From assembly GCA_016584305.1 (NCBI GenBank), contig JACEEZ010022880.1:629370-693369 (forward strand): a stretch of DNA of 64,000 nucleotides, in the 5' to 3' direction. Positions 33,559 through 44,829 of this stretch are shown here, one piece after another. This DNA comes from Chionoecetes opilio. Lineage: Eukaryota; Arthropoda; Malacostraca; Decapoda; Majidae. Each line of letters begins with the position of its first letter. The stretch's first letter is position 1. A model generated the notes under the pieces. The model did no database searches, was not told the origin of the DNA, and saw only the letters and a program-made list of their open reading frames with translations. The position numbers were made by a program, and so were the translations under genes.

Positions 33559-34288
33559 GGCCCGTACCGAGAGTCATGACGGTAGGCGGTAGAACGACGA
33601 ACGGCAAACCTTCGCTTACCATAAGACGGATAAAAAACCCTGTAATTTTGGAACGAAGAGCAGGGACGGGGTTGGCGGTCAAGGTTGAAGACATGGGTAC
33701 ACCCGTGTCTTCACTCAACCTTCGATGAATTTTTATTACATTCCTAATCTGGAGGGATTAAGAGATATGTTAAAAAAATTCTTGCCAATATGTATTTAAG
33801 TATAAGTATAAGATTATTTGGCATTACATATGCGGCAATAAGTGATTTTAGTGATAATAATCAAGGAGGTTCAGGATAGAGGGGTGGGTAGTGGCTTGAG
33901 CCGTCGCCATCATGAAGGTCGCTGCCAGAACCCGCCAGGACGGTTCTCTTACCGCATATGTTCACATGAGCGGTAAGAGAAACTTACGTATACACGCCTC
34001 TACTGTTAATTAACTTCATTAAATATATATATATATCATCAACTTCATAGCCGATCGCAACGTTTCTGTTGATGTTTGTGATGAGTATAAGGGCAAATTC
34101 GCATTATACACTATTTTAGTCGTACTGCTGGCTCCGCAGTTTGAAGCAACATTGTTACCAATACATTGCCGCAGGCGTGAAATCTCAACCAACCTCCAGT
34201 GTCGACTCTCGGTAAAGATACGAAGGCTTTCCGTTCGTCGCTACCTCGCTGTTCGTCGCTCTACCGCCTTCAACTCTCGGTACAGGCC
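33559..34288 (+). mobile_element. TIR element, family T, copy 2 (head-to-tail with copy 1)
   Basis: Starts GGCCCGTACCGAGAGTCATG and ends ACTCTCGGTACAGGCC. The join with copy 1 forms the palindrome GGTACGGGCC-ATTTT-GGCCCGTACC. The offset between the copies is 757 bases. Differences include an expanded TA run near 34030. Confidence 0.65.
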
Positions 34289-34331
34289 ATTGGCACTCCG
34301 GCAACCACATCTGGATGAACGACAAGGTGTG

Positions 34332-34875
34332 TCACTCGCATCCACACCGTGACCTGATCAGTCGCAAGACAGCATCTGGTGCAAGGCTGACTGTATCCGG
34401 GACTGTCGTAGGTACAAGTGATCTGTTGGTTTCATCTTTCTTCCATCCATATTTTTCAACGTCCAGTTCTGGTGGATCCGCGTCTTTCACGGCGCGCCAT
34501 ATGGATGCTTGATGATGCGCACGTTTCACGTTTTCCTCGAAGGCCTCGCTGGTCGGTGGTAGAGAGCATAATTTTGGTGTTGATGTATATATACCCTTTG
34601 CCTGTTTTTGCTGCCCAAGCACTGAGTCGTGCATATGACATCGTGTCACTGTTGTTCTGTCCATAGCAAACAGTCATGAATTTCGTTGCCTGCTGTATCA
34701 CCGAGGGCAGCGAAGCATCAATTTGTCCCAGAAGTGACAGAAGAAGTCCACTTCTTACAACTTTCAGAACAGTGCTTTTTCCAATGCCGAAACAGCAAGC
34801 AACTGTGTCGCAACCAGAAAGTGAGCCAACCAAGTCAACCAGTCGGAGCACGGTCGTAACACTGCCCTCCCCTCA
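34332..34875 (-). pseudogene. Broken ORF of an unnamed family (SLSGCDTVAC type)
   Basis: On the minus strand the frame from about 34875 reads LVDLVGSLSGCDTVACCFGI, then GKSTVLKVV, SLLGQIDASLPSVIQQAT and FMTVCYGQ; after a frame break near 34590 (at a TA-rich spot) it continues TPKLCSLPPTSEAFEENVKR, SIWRAVKDADPPELD and TTVPDTVSLAPDAV, ending LIRSRCGC at 34332. I recall this combination from the C termini of long uncharacterised proteins in fish and marine invertebrates, often transposon-associated, but cannot name the family. No in-frame start; a stop precedes it. It directly follows the tandem family T elements. Confidence 0.5.
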
Positions 34876-34889
34876 CAAAAACTGGCCGA

Positions 34890-35411
34890 CCTCGGCCAGC
34901 CAAAACTAAAAAAGAAACAGAAAAATCATAACACATGGCTACATGCACATATAACAAAAAATCCTCAATTGACGGGCAACTCGCACCATCATTAAACAAA
35001 CCACCTTTTACCAAACATTACCACCCCAAAGCTTCACAACTGCAAGTCCCTCCATCGCCATTCACCAGCTGCCACTGCAGTGTTGGAAAGTCACACCAGG
35101 CCGCCATCCTCTTCCACGCGAGACACCCCAGCAGGAACACAGCTGCCACCTCAAGCAGGCGCCACAACACAGCGGCCGCCACAGGCCACAGGGGGACTTC
35201 CTCTACCCCTTGGCCCACCTCAAGAGGTAACCACGGCCCAGGGCCCATACTTATAGAGATTTAGGATTCGTCTTAGACTCGCTCGAGTCTTAAATATGGC
35301 GGCCGGCGTCCTAAATCATTTCGAGCGCATCCTAAATCGCTAAGACTCGTCCTAATTTCGAGGTTTGGCTAGGACAGGGTATGAGGTGTCCTAGCGAGCA
35401 GGGCGGCGGCT
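34890..35411. other. No gene seen
   Basis: C/A-rich sequence then a stretch with repeated CCTAAAT and GACTCG words (35270-35360). Not assigned. Confidence 0.35.
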
Positions 35412-35475
35412 AAAGCCCGGTTCCCACCTTCCCGCTTGTACGGCCGCCATACAACAACAAAGACGTCACAAGGAC

Positions 35476-35558
35476 GTCACAACAAAGTCTACCGCACCGC
35501 CGTACCGCTGTACGGCCGCCGTACAGCGGTACGGCGGTGCGGTAGACTTTGTTGTGAC
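35476..35558. repeat. 83-bp near-perfect palindrome
   Basis: GTCACAACAAAGTCTACCGC... meets its exact reverse complement around 35517 with at most one unpaired base. It is GC-rich and would form a very stable hairpin. Confidence 0.85.
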
Positions 35559-35718
35559 CACAGTCTATAACGGTCATCCGACGCGCAGGTTGGGGGTGGG
35601 GCTTAGTGACGTCACGCGATCCAGGTGACGATACAGTGATACAGTGTGTACTCGCGGTTGCCACTCGGTGAAATTATGAATGATTTAATCATTATCTTTA
35701 CTAGTAATGGAACATTGC

Positions 35719-36032
35719 ATTACCTTATAACAACACAATTGGTATGAATGGACATGTTATTTACCAAATAAGCAGTACATGAAAACAGCATGGATGTAAT
35801 AAACAATACAGTAAAAGGCTAAGTGGCATCGTGTTGGGGCGGGGGAGGATGTAACACGTGACTCTGACACGTGACTCAGCTGGCGCAGCCTAGTCCCTCC
35901 TTCCTCCCCCGCCCAACACGATGCCACTTAGCCTTGTACAGTATTGTTTATTACAGCCATGCTGTTTTCATGTACTGCTTATTTGGTAAATAACATGTCC
36001 ATTAATACCAATTGTGTTGTTATAAGGTAATA
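35719..36032. repeat. Fold-back, arms about 132 bp
   Basis: The arm 35719-35850 faces 35901-36032; both carry AAATAAGCAGTACATGAAAA or its complement and GGCTAAGTGGCATCGTGTTG. Loop about 50 bases containing two ACACGTGACTC words. Confidence 0.85.
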
Positions 36033-36534
36033 GTTTATTACTACCAACTGCTATGCTACTACTAACACTACTATTACTACTGCTACTTTACAATACTACT
36101 TACTATACGACTACTTATACTTTTTCTACATTTTTACTACTACATTGTTACTATTGACAATACTTACAACCACTACTACTATACTATAGTATGGGGAAGA
36201 AGAGTATTTATTATTATTTCTTTTATTATTGTTGTTTTTTATTGTTAGTTAGTTAGGCTTTATTATCTTAGAAAAAGAATATGGTAGGACATGAAACGTG
36301 GGCGCACGGAGCGGATCCAACCGCCTCTCAGCTATGTGCTGACGAATGAGGCAGATGAGAGGGCTTGGGGTGGCATGGACGCGTGGACGTAGGTGCGCCA
36401 GCGTGAGCAAAACTCGTTCCAGCCGATCGGAAAAAGACCGTATAGACTGTGGTTTTACTTGTGACGTCCATTGTGACGTCTTGTTGTTTGTATGGCGGCC
36501 AGTTACAAGAGGGGAAGGTGGGAAACCGGGCTTT

Positions 36535-36957
36535 TAGGGACTCGTTCCTAAGACGTAAACACAGGAGTGCCCAACCCACTCCTGAGAACATTCGTGAACA
36601 GGATAGATGTACCTGGACGAACTTGTTGATACATAACTAATCAAGCGATACCGACTTGGACCGAGAAGGGATATATATGTGACAGACTAGTGGGAGATGT
36701 AATATACAAGCCAACACTGAAAAACAATACGGCATCGTGCATGAAAGTCACGAGTGTGTTAGATTATTCACTCTTTGAGGTTAGTCCCCCATGTTCCTCC
36801 TGCCTTGATCTCATGTATCGTGATACAGATTGAAGTGCTATCCCCACAAACTGTGAGGAAGAATGGTTATCATATCGTTGAGGAATTAAAAGCGATTTAG
36901 AGTAGCTCACTATTAAATAAAAATTTAAAAAAATTGAATAAGTCGTGAGTTATTAAA
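36535..36957. other. No gene seen
   Basis: Unassigned sequence between two TIR elements. Confidence 0.35.
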
Positions 36958-38585
36958 AGGCGTATTTTGTCATGCCTTGGAAGTAAAATTTGTTACTTAT
37001 TTAAGCTCCGCCAACTTATATTTTACTCTTTGCGTGCATAGAAAAACTGAGGCAGATACACTGATTTTACTCTTTTCCTGTAAAATTATTACATCGTGGG
37101 TAGTTTAGTGGTGGTGGTTTTCAAGATCCCTGGCCAATCAGATCGCCGCGATGATTTTTTAGTTCAAAATTTATCAAAAACTCCTCCCGTAAAATGTTTC
37201 TCTTTTTCCTTTAATTTCATCCACATTCAACATTCATTTACATGCGCACACGACATGCAAAGTATCACTGTATTTAATTTAATAGTAGGTAAGGAGCGAG
37301 TTCCTCCTTCCAGAGGAGTACGGCTTCACTGTCCACTCTACTCCACCCAACGTGGAGTAGAGTAGGTGACTCTTCAAAACAGGTAAGAAGTCACAAATAT
37401 TAAAATTCTCCAGCGGACGTCTGGGAACAAAATTTCCCACTCCCCTCGAATTTTCAACATGTGTCGAATCTTCCGTTGATGCTGCTGGCTTAGCACCAAA
37501 AACTGGTGTATTATGCCGATCAGTATTAGTCAAATACTTAAATTATTCATCGAGTGACATTACATTTGCAATAGAAATGTATAACAATTGGTATATAGTT
37601 AATCACACAAAAAGAGTAACAGCCTTTTAGAGAACCTATCGCAGGGCACGAATACGGAACCATTCATCAGGTCTGATTCAGCTGCCAACACGGTAAGGAG
37701 GTCTCTCTCTACCCAAGGGCCACCACACCCACCCACCACCACCCAGGCACCCACCCGCCCACCACCACCCGCCCCCCACCACACACCCATCACACACTCA
37801 CCCACAACACGCCCATCACCCATCGCCCCACCACACACCTCACCCACCACACGCCCATCACCCATCCGCCCACCCACACCCCACCCACCACCACGCCCAT
37901 CACAAATCCGCCCACCAACACCCACCCAACCACACGCCCATCACCCATCGCACACACAACACCCCACCCACCACACTGCCCATAACATCCGCCCACCACA
38001 CACCCACCCCCCACACGTATCACACACCCGCCCCACCACAACACCCGCCATGGATGTAAAACGGGGGAGATGCATGGAGGATGAATCACAACCAGCATTC
38101 ATCTAGGTTTAGGCAAAAGAATAATTCGTGAAAGTAGAGGTCGGTACATAGCCTACATACGTACAGGCTCAATGGAAAGATTAAAACATCACCTCGACGC
38201 ACATCGTGAATGGCGTTGTAGCAAATAAGATAATTCAAATAACAGTTCATAGCGCCCTAACATTTCAGTTTAATATCAAGTCCAATCTATAGAGTTAGGA
38301 AAAAACAATGCTAGGCAATCTAAGAGCCAAAACAATTAGGGAATCGATGTGCTAATACAGACAATCACGCTACTACTCTTTGATGTGCCTTCAATAATGT
38401 CAAACCCTTAACGATATTCCTTGAGCTCTGCAAGAGGTAATGAAGTGTACGACACTTTTACTCTCGGCAACATCAAGAAAGATGCTTTGGCAGCGCTACA
38501 ATCGTTATTTTGTTGCCTCGGCAAGCAAGGGGCCGGAGCTTAAAAAAGTATAATTTACTCCAGAAGGACACTACAAAATACGCCT
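36958..38585 (-). mobile_element. TIR transposon family G, copy B (inverted)
   Basis: Same element as 28194-29676 in inverse orientation, with AGGCGTATTTTG / CAAAATACGCCT ends and TAAA on both sides (36954-36957, 38586-38589). The body contains the C/A-rich (inverted) minisatellite at about 37720-38050. It shows an uninterrupted site near 38500 where copy C has the DIRS insertion. Confidence 0.75.
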
Positions 38586-38599
38586 TAAAGCCATGAGAA

Positions 38600-39861
38600 C
38601 AATTATCCATATAACTCTCTTTCCTATTACCACTGCCGTTCGTAGTCTTGAAATTTTTTATTGGTTCTTGATATCCATCTGTTAATATACCAAAACCCCA
38701 CCTCTAATCCTAAACTTAACAGTTTTTTGGTTTTGAAAGAACTAGATTTAGGTAGTATATGTATCAGCATTATTATTCAATTGCGCCATGGAAAATAGGG
38801 TTTAAATAGATCAGAATGAAGAAATCTACACTATTGAAACAGGTTAGAATGTCAGGCTCGAGGAATGACCTAAACCAAACGGTTAAATATGTCCGCAGGG
38901 AGTTGGCGCGTGGCCAACCACCCGGACAATCGCGCACCAATCAAATTAGTTGTTTTTAACCTAAATAAAATCAACATAACCTAATTCCAATCTACCCTAA
39001 AGCTAAAATAACCTAAACCAAAACCTTAAAACATAACCTAAATCTAACAAACCTAAACTAAACGTAACCTAACTCAGCAATTTGGTAATAAGGACGGATG
39101 ACTTTGCGGGTCGTTTCAAGCGACACGACTATTTTTTCATGGTATAAAATAGTGTGGCATTTTCTTAATGGAGATCGTTTTATTTTGCGCAAACGCACAA
39201 AGATAAAAAGAAAAAAAAAATCATCACCGAATTTTATGGTAACCGTTTAACATTAAAAACACCTGTATCAGCCATCAGAAAAAAAAGCACTTAAAACTGC
39301 CGTGGAGAAAGAAATCAATCGGGGTCTATAGGTTTTAAGGAAACCTAATTAACCCTTTTAGGTTTTAATTGAAAACCAAAACTAACCTGGAAAATCTTAA
39401 AAAACAAGGTCTCCACGCTAAAGCTGACACAAATGTTGGCTCTACGTATATACTTACTGTCTGTAAACATCGTTTATATTTTATGAGTGCCGGATTCCTT
39501 AGTTTGTCTACATGGCTATATTAAATTTCAGCGATCCATAATGTTATATTATTTAGTTTTGGTTGAGGGTCCCGGAAAGAGCCAGTAGAAGAAGATGCTC
39601 GTAGCCGACGAAACGCCGTGTGGACGAACGCGCATATTTTTGCCCACCACTACGGGCATCCTTTTGGTAGCCAAAAATACCAAAAGATGCGGACAAAAGT
39701 TGTCTGTGTGACACGGCATTTAGCGTTTAGGGTTAGGGCAGGTTCAGGTTAGGTTAGGTTAGGTTAGGTTAGGTTAGTGCACAGCACAAGGGGTCGAAGA
39801 GGGGGTGCTAGGTTAGGTATGTAGAGTTTGTCATCTTTATAATAAAGGTCAATCTCCTATC
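38600..39861. other. No gene; degenerate CCTAA and TTAGG tracts
   Basis: Degenerate AACCTAAA repeats at 38950-39085 and a clean (GGTTA)n run of about eight units at 39740-39777. Otherwise AT-rich, with AAAACCTTA words. Confidence 0.5.
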
Positions 39862-40281
39862 TTCTTCTTATGGCCAACAAAGCTTGGGACATGGTGGAAC
39901 CGGGGTTTTTGGGTGGGGGAGCACACAAATAAGGGAAATATGGCCCCCCTCCAAAAAAAAAATCATTAAAAACTAGGGAAATTTTACTAGTTCAGGAACT
40001 TTATCGGGGAAATATTCCGTATATGCGTGCTCCCCCCCAAAAGGAGCACACTCATAAGGGAAATATGGCTCCCCACAAAAAACCCTTAAACTAGGGAAAT
40101 TTCCCTAGTACAAGACTTAATCGGTGTAATTATTTCCCCGAGAAAGTTCTATGAACTAGGAGATCCCTAGTTTAGGATTTTTTGTGGGGGCCCAGAATTT
40201 CCCTTCTGTGTGTGCTTCCCCCACCAAAAACCCTCGGTTTCCACCATGTCCCCAAGATTGTTGGCTATAAAGAAGAAGAAG
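39862..40281. mobile_element. TIR miniature element, 0.4 kb
   Basis: The left end CTTCTTCTTATGGCCAACAA and the right end TTGTTGGCTATAAAGAAGAAG face each other; similarity extends through GGGACATGGTGGAA to GGGGGAGCACAC. The interior has several CCCTAGTTTA / TAAACTAGGG words. Single-ended relatives appear at about 55190-55240 and 58735-58790. Confidence 0.65.
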
Positions 40282-40619
40282 ATAGAGGGTGGAGCCTTCT
40301 TTGTCCTTAAGATTACCCCTAAAACTTAACCACAACGTATAGCTAACCTAAACATCGGCATACAAAGGTGCCTGGCTCTAATGGAGATAGTTTTTATTTG
40401 CGCAAAAAAAAATAGAAAAAAATAATGAAAAAAAAAGAAAACTTAAACTAACCTTATAGGTTTTAATGAAATTCCTTAAACCTAAAATGTAAGGGTTTTA
40501 ACGAAACCAACTAACCATATAGGTTTGATGAAACCTTAACTAACCTTAACCACAAGGAATACATTTAAAAAAAAGTTTAATAAATGTGTTTATTATGGGT
40601 TGCGCAAAATAAAAAATTC

Positions 40620-40790
40620 TTCATTAGAAACAAGCACCTATTGTAGGCCAAAGAAAAAATAGTCGGTGTCTCTGAAAACGGACCCGCGAAACTCTCGTAC
40701 ATTATAACACCTATCTCCATAGAATAAAGCACCCTATTGTAGGCCAGGGGAAAAAATAGTCGGTGTCTTTTGTGTGTGAAATGAGTTGTT
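40620..40790 (+). repeat. Direct duplication, about 115-bp spacing
   Basis: AAGCACC-TATTGTAGGCCA-GAAAAAATAGTCGGTGTC occurs at about 40629 and 40726; a third relative lies at about 61940. Element type unknown. Confidence 0.55.
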
Positions 40791-41223
40791 ACCGCGAAGT
40801 CCTCGTCATTATAACCGTAGTCTTGAGTATCTCTCGCGATTGGAAGGCGTGCGCGGCACTCATGTGGTTGGCGATGGCCTGTCAGGCATCTGCCTGTGCT
40901 CTTCGCCGATCATCTCGGCATGGAAAAAATTCTCTCTCGCAGGACATAGGACATTTTTCCTCTTTGCTTGAAGAGCTAGGCCAAGGATGAAAGTCTCTGT
41001 CCTGATAAAATATTATCTTTTCTCGTCGATAGAGCGAAGACAATGTCATGTTTGTGTACTTTCTGAACGGAACGTTGCATATTCTGGTACAATTATTCTT
41101 AGAGATGACTTCATTCGTTTGTATGTTTGTCATTTGTGACGTATTTGTACACACGATAATTATCATAGATTATATCTTAAGCTTGTGTTTTTCGATATTT
41201 ATTTATACCTTTCTGTGACTCTT
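40791..41223. other. No gene seen
   Basis: Unassigned sequence left of copy C. Confidence 0.35.
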
Positions 41224-41349
41224 AGGCGTATTTGTAGTGTCCTCGGAGTTTAGAATTATACTTTATTTAAGCTCCGCCCTGCTTGCCATCACAAATTGAC
41301 GGCTTTGAAGTATGAAAAAGCCTATTTTTTGGGTCCCCTGGACAGAGCC

Positions 41350-41544
41350 AGTGCACTAAGCTATAGGATAGGAAAGACCGCCACCCAGGGCAAACCCTGG
41401 GTCATACAGGCAAACCAATACCAACATATGGTTACGGTAACCAGGCTACACATAGAAGAAAATGAAAAAACAAACATACCGTCCGGCCAACGCCGTGCCA
41501 AATCCTGACCGAGGCCGGCTGTGCGCCAGCGGCTCGGAGCCATC
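41350..41544 (+). repeat. DIRS-like element, left inverted terminal repeat
   Basis: Runs from AGTGCACTAAGCTATAGGAT to GGAGCCATC and pairs with 47893-48085 inverted, with scattered changes. It contains CCCAGGG...CCCTGGG, itself a short hairpin. Confidence 0.9.
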
Positions 41545-41632
41545 CTAACCATCCCAAGAAATCATCCGGGGAGAGGGGCTGAAAACTTGGCGGGGGGAAG
41601 GAAGGGTGGGAGGCCGAAGGCCGGGCAATAGG

Positions 41633-41722
41633 TTCTGTCAGGGACCCAAAAATAGGCTTTTCATACTTCAAAAGCCGTCATTTTTAGGTTTTTTTTTTTT
41701 CCCTTAGAGCTAGTGACACTAA
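41633..41722. repeat. DIRS-like element, internal complementary region
   Basis: Part 1 (41633-41681) is the reverse complement of the left tip 41297-41346 (GGGACCCAAAAATAGGCTTT). Part 2 (41682-41722) matches the reverse complement of the right tip and start of the ITR (TTTTAGG...AGTG-CACTAAGCT). The two parts meet at GCCGTCA|TTTTTAGG, the sequence of a head-to-tail circle junction. Confidence 0.8.
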
Positions 41723-41899
41723 GCTACCTTCCCCCACCCCCACTGGAGACGGGGCAAGAAGCCCCCGCCCCCGCGGGGAGGCAAAAAGAGCAAATGCACA
41801 AGAACAAAAACGATACATAGTATTACTCACCTCGAATCAAGCGGAGACGTCAATGGGAGGCCCGGCGTCACCACCCCAGCCACCCAGGACGGCGGGAAA

Positions 41900-42640
41900 A
41901 AAGTCCCAGGGCAACACAGGGGAAAAAGTCACGACGGAGTGGGACAGGTAACGAGCCACGAAAGCTCACGATAGGGGGGGCCGTACTCTCTACGTCCCCC
42001 TTCCCGTACACTCTCCAAGGAATGGGTGCGGAGGAAGGCCAGCATACGCAGCAACCCCCGGACGGGTCATGGGCGCGTGAGGGGCGTGACACCGGACTCT
42101 CCGCGACTCCTCCGATGAGCCCCGGAGGCCGGCCGGCAATCCCCCTGGTGGTGAGGGGACGACCAGAGTGACAGGATCGTGGAACAGGAAACTGAGGTCA
42201 CACGCCCAGGGCTCGGAAGCATCAGGAACACCGGAGAGCGAAACCGGGCACAAGGGTGGCGGCGTCTCAGCAGACCAAGTCGGAAGACGACCGGGTGTGG
42301 GAGACGATGGTCCTGCCGCCCGTTCTTACCCAGCACCTGGGCGATGTAGGGAGGAGGGAGACAGCGGAGCCGTCCCGCGAGAAGAGAAGGTCGTCCACTG
42401 GGGGGGGAGGGAGGAAAAACGGGTCAGCGCCCTCAGACTTAAGAAGCCCGAAACCCCGTAGCAAAGGCCACCAGGAACAAGGCCTTCGAAGGAGGCGAGG
42501 TCGGCAGCGTTCCGACCCAATGGTCGCCCTGCAGGAACCGGAGAACCTTCTCCAGGGACCAGAAGGGAACAAGGACGACGGGGAGGGGGGTTTGGGGAAC
42601 AAACCCCTCCTTCAACAGGTCACAGAACGCCGGTCCAGGG
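41900..42640 (-). pseudogene. Tyrosine recombinase of the DIRS-like element, frameshifted
   Basis: The coding strand gives, over several frames, VLRFLQGDHWVG near 42545, LFLVAFATGFRAS at 42442-42480 (box I, with the first catalytic Arg), RAHD at 42066-42080 where the family has an H/R-x-H-x-x-R box, and AFVARYLSHSV with the candidate catalytic Tyr codon at 41948-41950. These boxes are in the right order and at spacings suited to a tyrosine recombinase. Multiple frame changes rule out function in the sequence as given. Confidence 0.65.
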
Positions 42641-43339
42641 ACTAAACCCCAAACCGTATTTGAGGGGGTCAGCCAGGGGCGCAAGGTGAGTGGAGAGATT
42701 AGCGGAGGACCTCCCATCGGTCGTGGCCAGGAAGGAGAGGAAGGAAATCCAGGACGACCGATCAGAGGACGTCGCGGAGACCTTGAGTTTTGAGGAACGA
42801 CTGAAAGGCCTTTCCAGTTGAGGACTGATACTCGTCGCGTAGAGGATGGCGAAAGAGCCGCCAACATGTCCTACGCATACCGCGATCCGAGACCGTCCGA
42901 CGGAGAGAGAGGTACGGAGAAAACTCCAGGCGTGTAGCCATTCAAGGTGGAAAGAAGCCTGGCCGGGAGCTCCTCAAACCAAAGCGAGAGGGCCCCTTAG
43001 AGGAAACCGGGGAGGGACCACCAGGCCTTTCAGTTCGGAGAACCACGGTTTGCGCCGGCCGAGAGGAGCCACCATGGGTCACCTTGCCCCGTAGGAACGC
43101 AGTTTGTTGCATACCTTCAGGAGGGACACTGGGCAGGAGGCGGGAGGAAACAGGGGTAACATGGAGCACTGTTCCAGTTTCCGTGAGGGCGTACGGGCCT
43201 CCCGCAGCTGTCCGGTCCCCCCTCGTTCAAAAAAGGGCCCTTGTAGGTGGGCAGAGCGGCGGGACGAGAAGAGGTCCACCTCTCGGAGTGCCCCCACCGC
43301 CGGACAAGAGAGCCACAAAGCGCTCCGGGTGAAGCTGCC

Positions 43340-43800
43340 ACTCCACCGACGAGCCCCGGGAAGCGAGACAGTGCGTCGGCCCACACCTTACCACTCCGGC
43401 AGGAACTTGGCAGACAGATGAAGGTGGAAAGGGCCGCCAGGCCGAAGATCTGCTCCGAAAGGGACAACAGAAAGGCGGATCTGGAAAAAGTCCCTTGGCG
43501 GGCGAGACAGCTGGACCACGAACCATGTTGCCATCTCGAAGCAGGAGCCGTACCTTCTGGGATCAGGTTCGCCTCGGAGGGAAGAGAAGAGGGACCAGCA
43601 GGATCTTGACGTTGATGTGGTAGTCATTGCGCTCCACCCCGGGCCACCCGCCGGAAAACCCTGGCCGGCCGTCGGAGGATTGGTAGCCCCACCCGACGCG
43701 TCCGACGCATCGACACACGAAGACCATAGGGGCGAGGCGGCAGCCACCCCGTCCAGCGGAGAAAAACCGCCCTCCACCAACCACTCGTCCAGTTAGTGTG
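43340..43800 (-). pseudogene. RNase H domain of the DIRS-like element, frameshifted
   Basis: CVDASDASGGATNPPTAGQG (about 43660-43717) fits the first catalytic Asp strand of retroelement RNase H, and KVWADALSRFPG (about 43350-43390) fits the C-terminal ADALSR box. HINVKILLVPLLF (near 43600) lies between, in the position of the helix with the conserved Glu. Several frames are needed. Confidence 0.65.
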
Positions 43801-44089
43801 AGTGCCCGGGTGAGGGACGGGGCCGGAGCAAGTCGCGGGGGCCGCACCGGAACGGGCTGTGTTCCACCACCCGAGACACACAAAGGCGACGGAGACGAAG
43901 GGCCGGCCCAGGGGAGGACTTCTGGGCGAAGTAGTTTGAGCGAGTCCGAGAAGGGATCTCCCAATGCCTCCTGACAAAAAAACGGGACACCGAGGCCCGG
44001 AAGAGCGTGATAAGCCTTGGCCGCATTTTCACCCCCGAGAATGCGGGACCGAGATGAACGGGAGGTCCCATTGAATGCTCAGCCAAGTA

Positions 44090-44490
44090 ATGCGGGCGAG
44101 AGGGGGTAAGGACGGACTTTCCCTATGTTGACAGGAACCCCATCTCCCCGCCACCGCCAAAGCTCGGTCCAGCAAAGCGAACCGCTCCTCCTGAGACGGG
44201 GCGGGACACCAGCCAATCGTGCCAAATACATTGATGGCAATTGACCCCTGCAGACACCAGCCGCTGAGCTACCACCTTGTGTTGAGCCGCGTAAAAACCC
44301 CGAAGCGATGGAAGAGGGCCGAAGGGCAGTTTGGTGAACTGCCACGTTGTCCGATCCACTGGAAGGCCAGGAAGCGCGGAACCGAGGATGAATGGGGACA
44401 TGCCAAGTAGTCGTCCTTGAGGATCGAGTCATCCAGTCATCTGGCCTCAGCGAAGGCGGGACCTGGCAAGGTCAGCATACGGAACCGGTG
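44090..44490 (-). pseudogene. Reverse transcriptase of the DIRS-like element, frameshifted
   Basis: FRMLTLPGPAFAEAR (44440-44484), HVPIHPRFRA (near 44400), WQFTKLPFGPLPS (near 44344) and VVAQRLVSAGVNC followed by a degraded form of the YLDDWL active-site box (near 44220) match, in order, the core of DIRS/gypsy-type reverse transcriptases. The Asp-Asp pair is not intact in any single frame. Upstream thumb and maturase-like regions were not recognised. Confidence 0.7.
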
Positions 44491-44829
44491 GTTTGCACAA
44501 ATCCGTTTAGGCGGCTGAGGCCAAGATAAGCCGCCCCTTCGAAGGAGTCCTTCTGGGTTACGAGAAAATGCGGGGAAAAGGAAGACCTTTCCCCGGCCTC
44601 TTAACACACTACCCGGAAGGAGTGCATGTCCGACACGTGAGGCGGCGAGGCACGGTGGAGACCGGCGTCCAAGAAAGAGTCGCCGAAGGTGGCGTAGGGC
44701 AACTCCAGGCCAAGAAAGGACCGTTCGGACCACCCTGGCGGCCCCAACCTCTGTGCGGCAAGGCTGCCCGAAAACCCTGGACAGGAGCGCCCTGGAAGGG
44801 GGTCAGTGAAAGCGAGAGCGACCCTTGAG

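Larger units (their letters stand above)
35412..36534. mobile_element. TIR element, 1.1 kb, with palindrome and fold-back inside
   Basis: The left end AAAGCCCGGTTCCCACCTTC and the right end inverted share about 70 bases (through GTATGGCGGCC and GACGTCACAA). The interior holds an 83-bp hairpin (35476-35558) and a fold-back of about 314 bp (35719-36032). No ORF with recognisable content. Confidence 0.6.
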
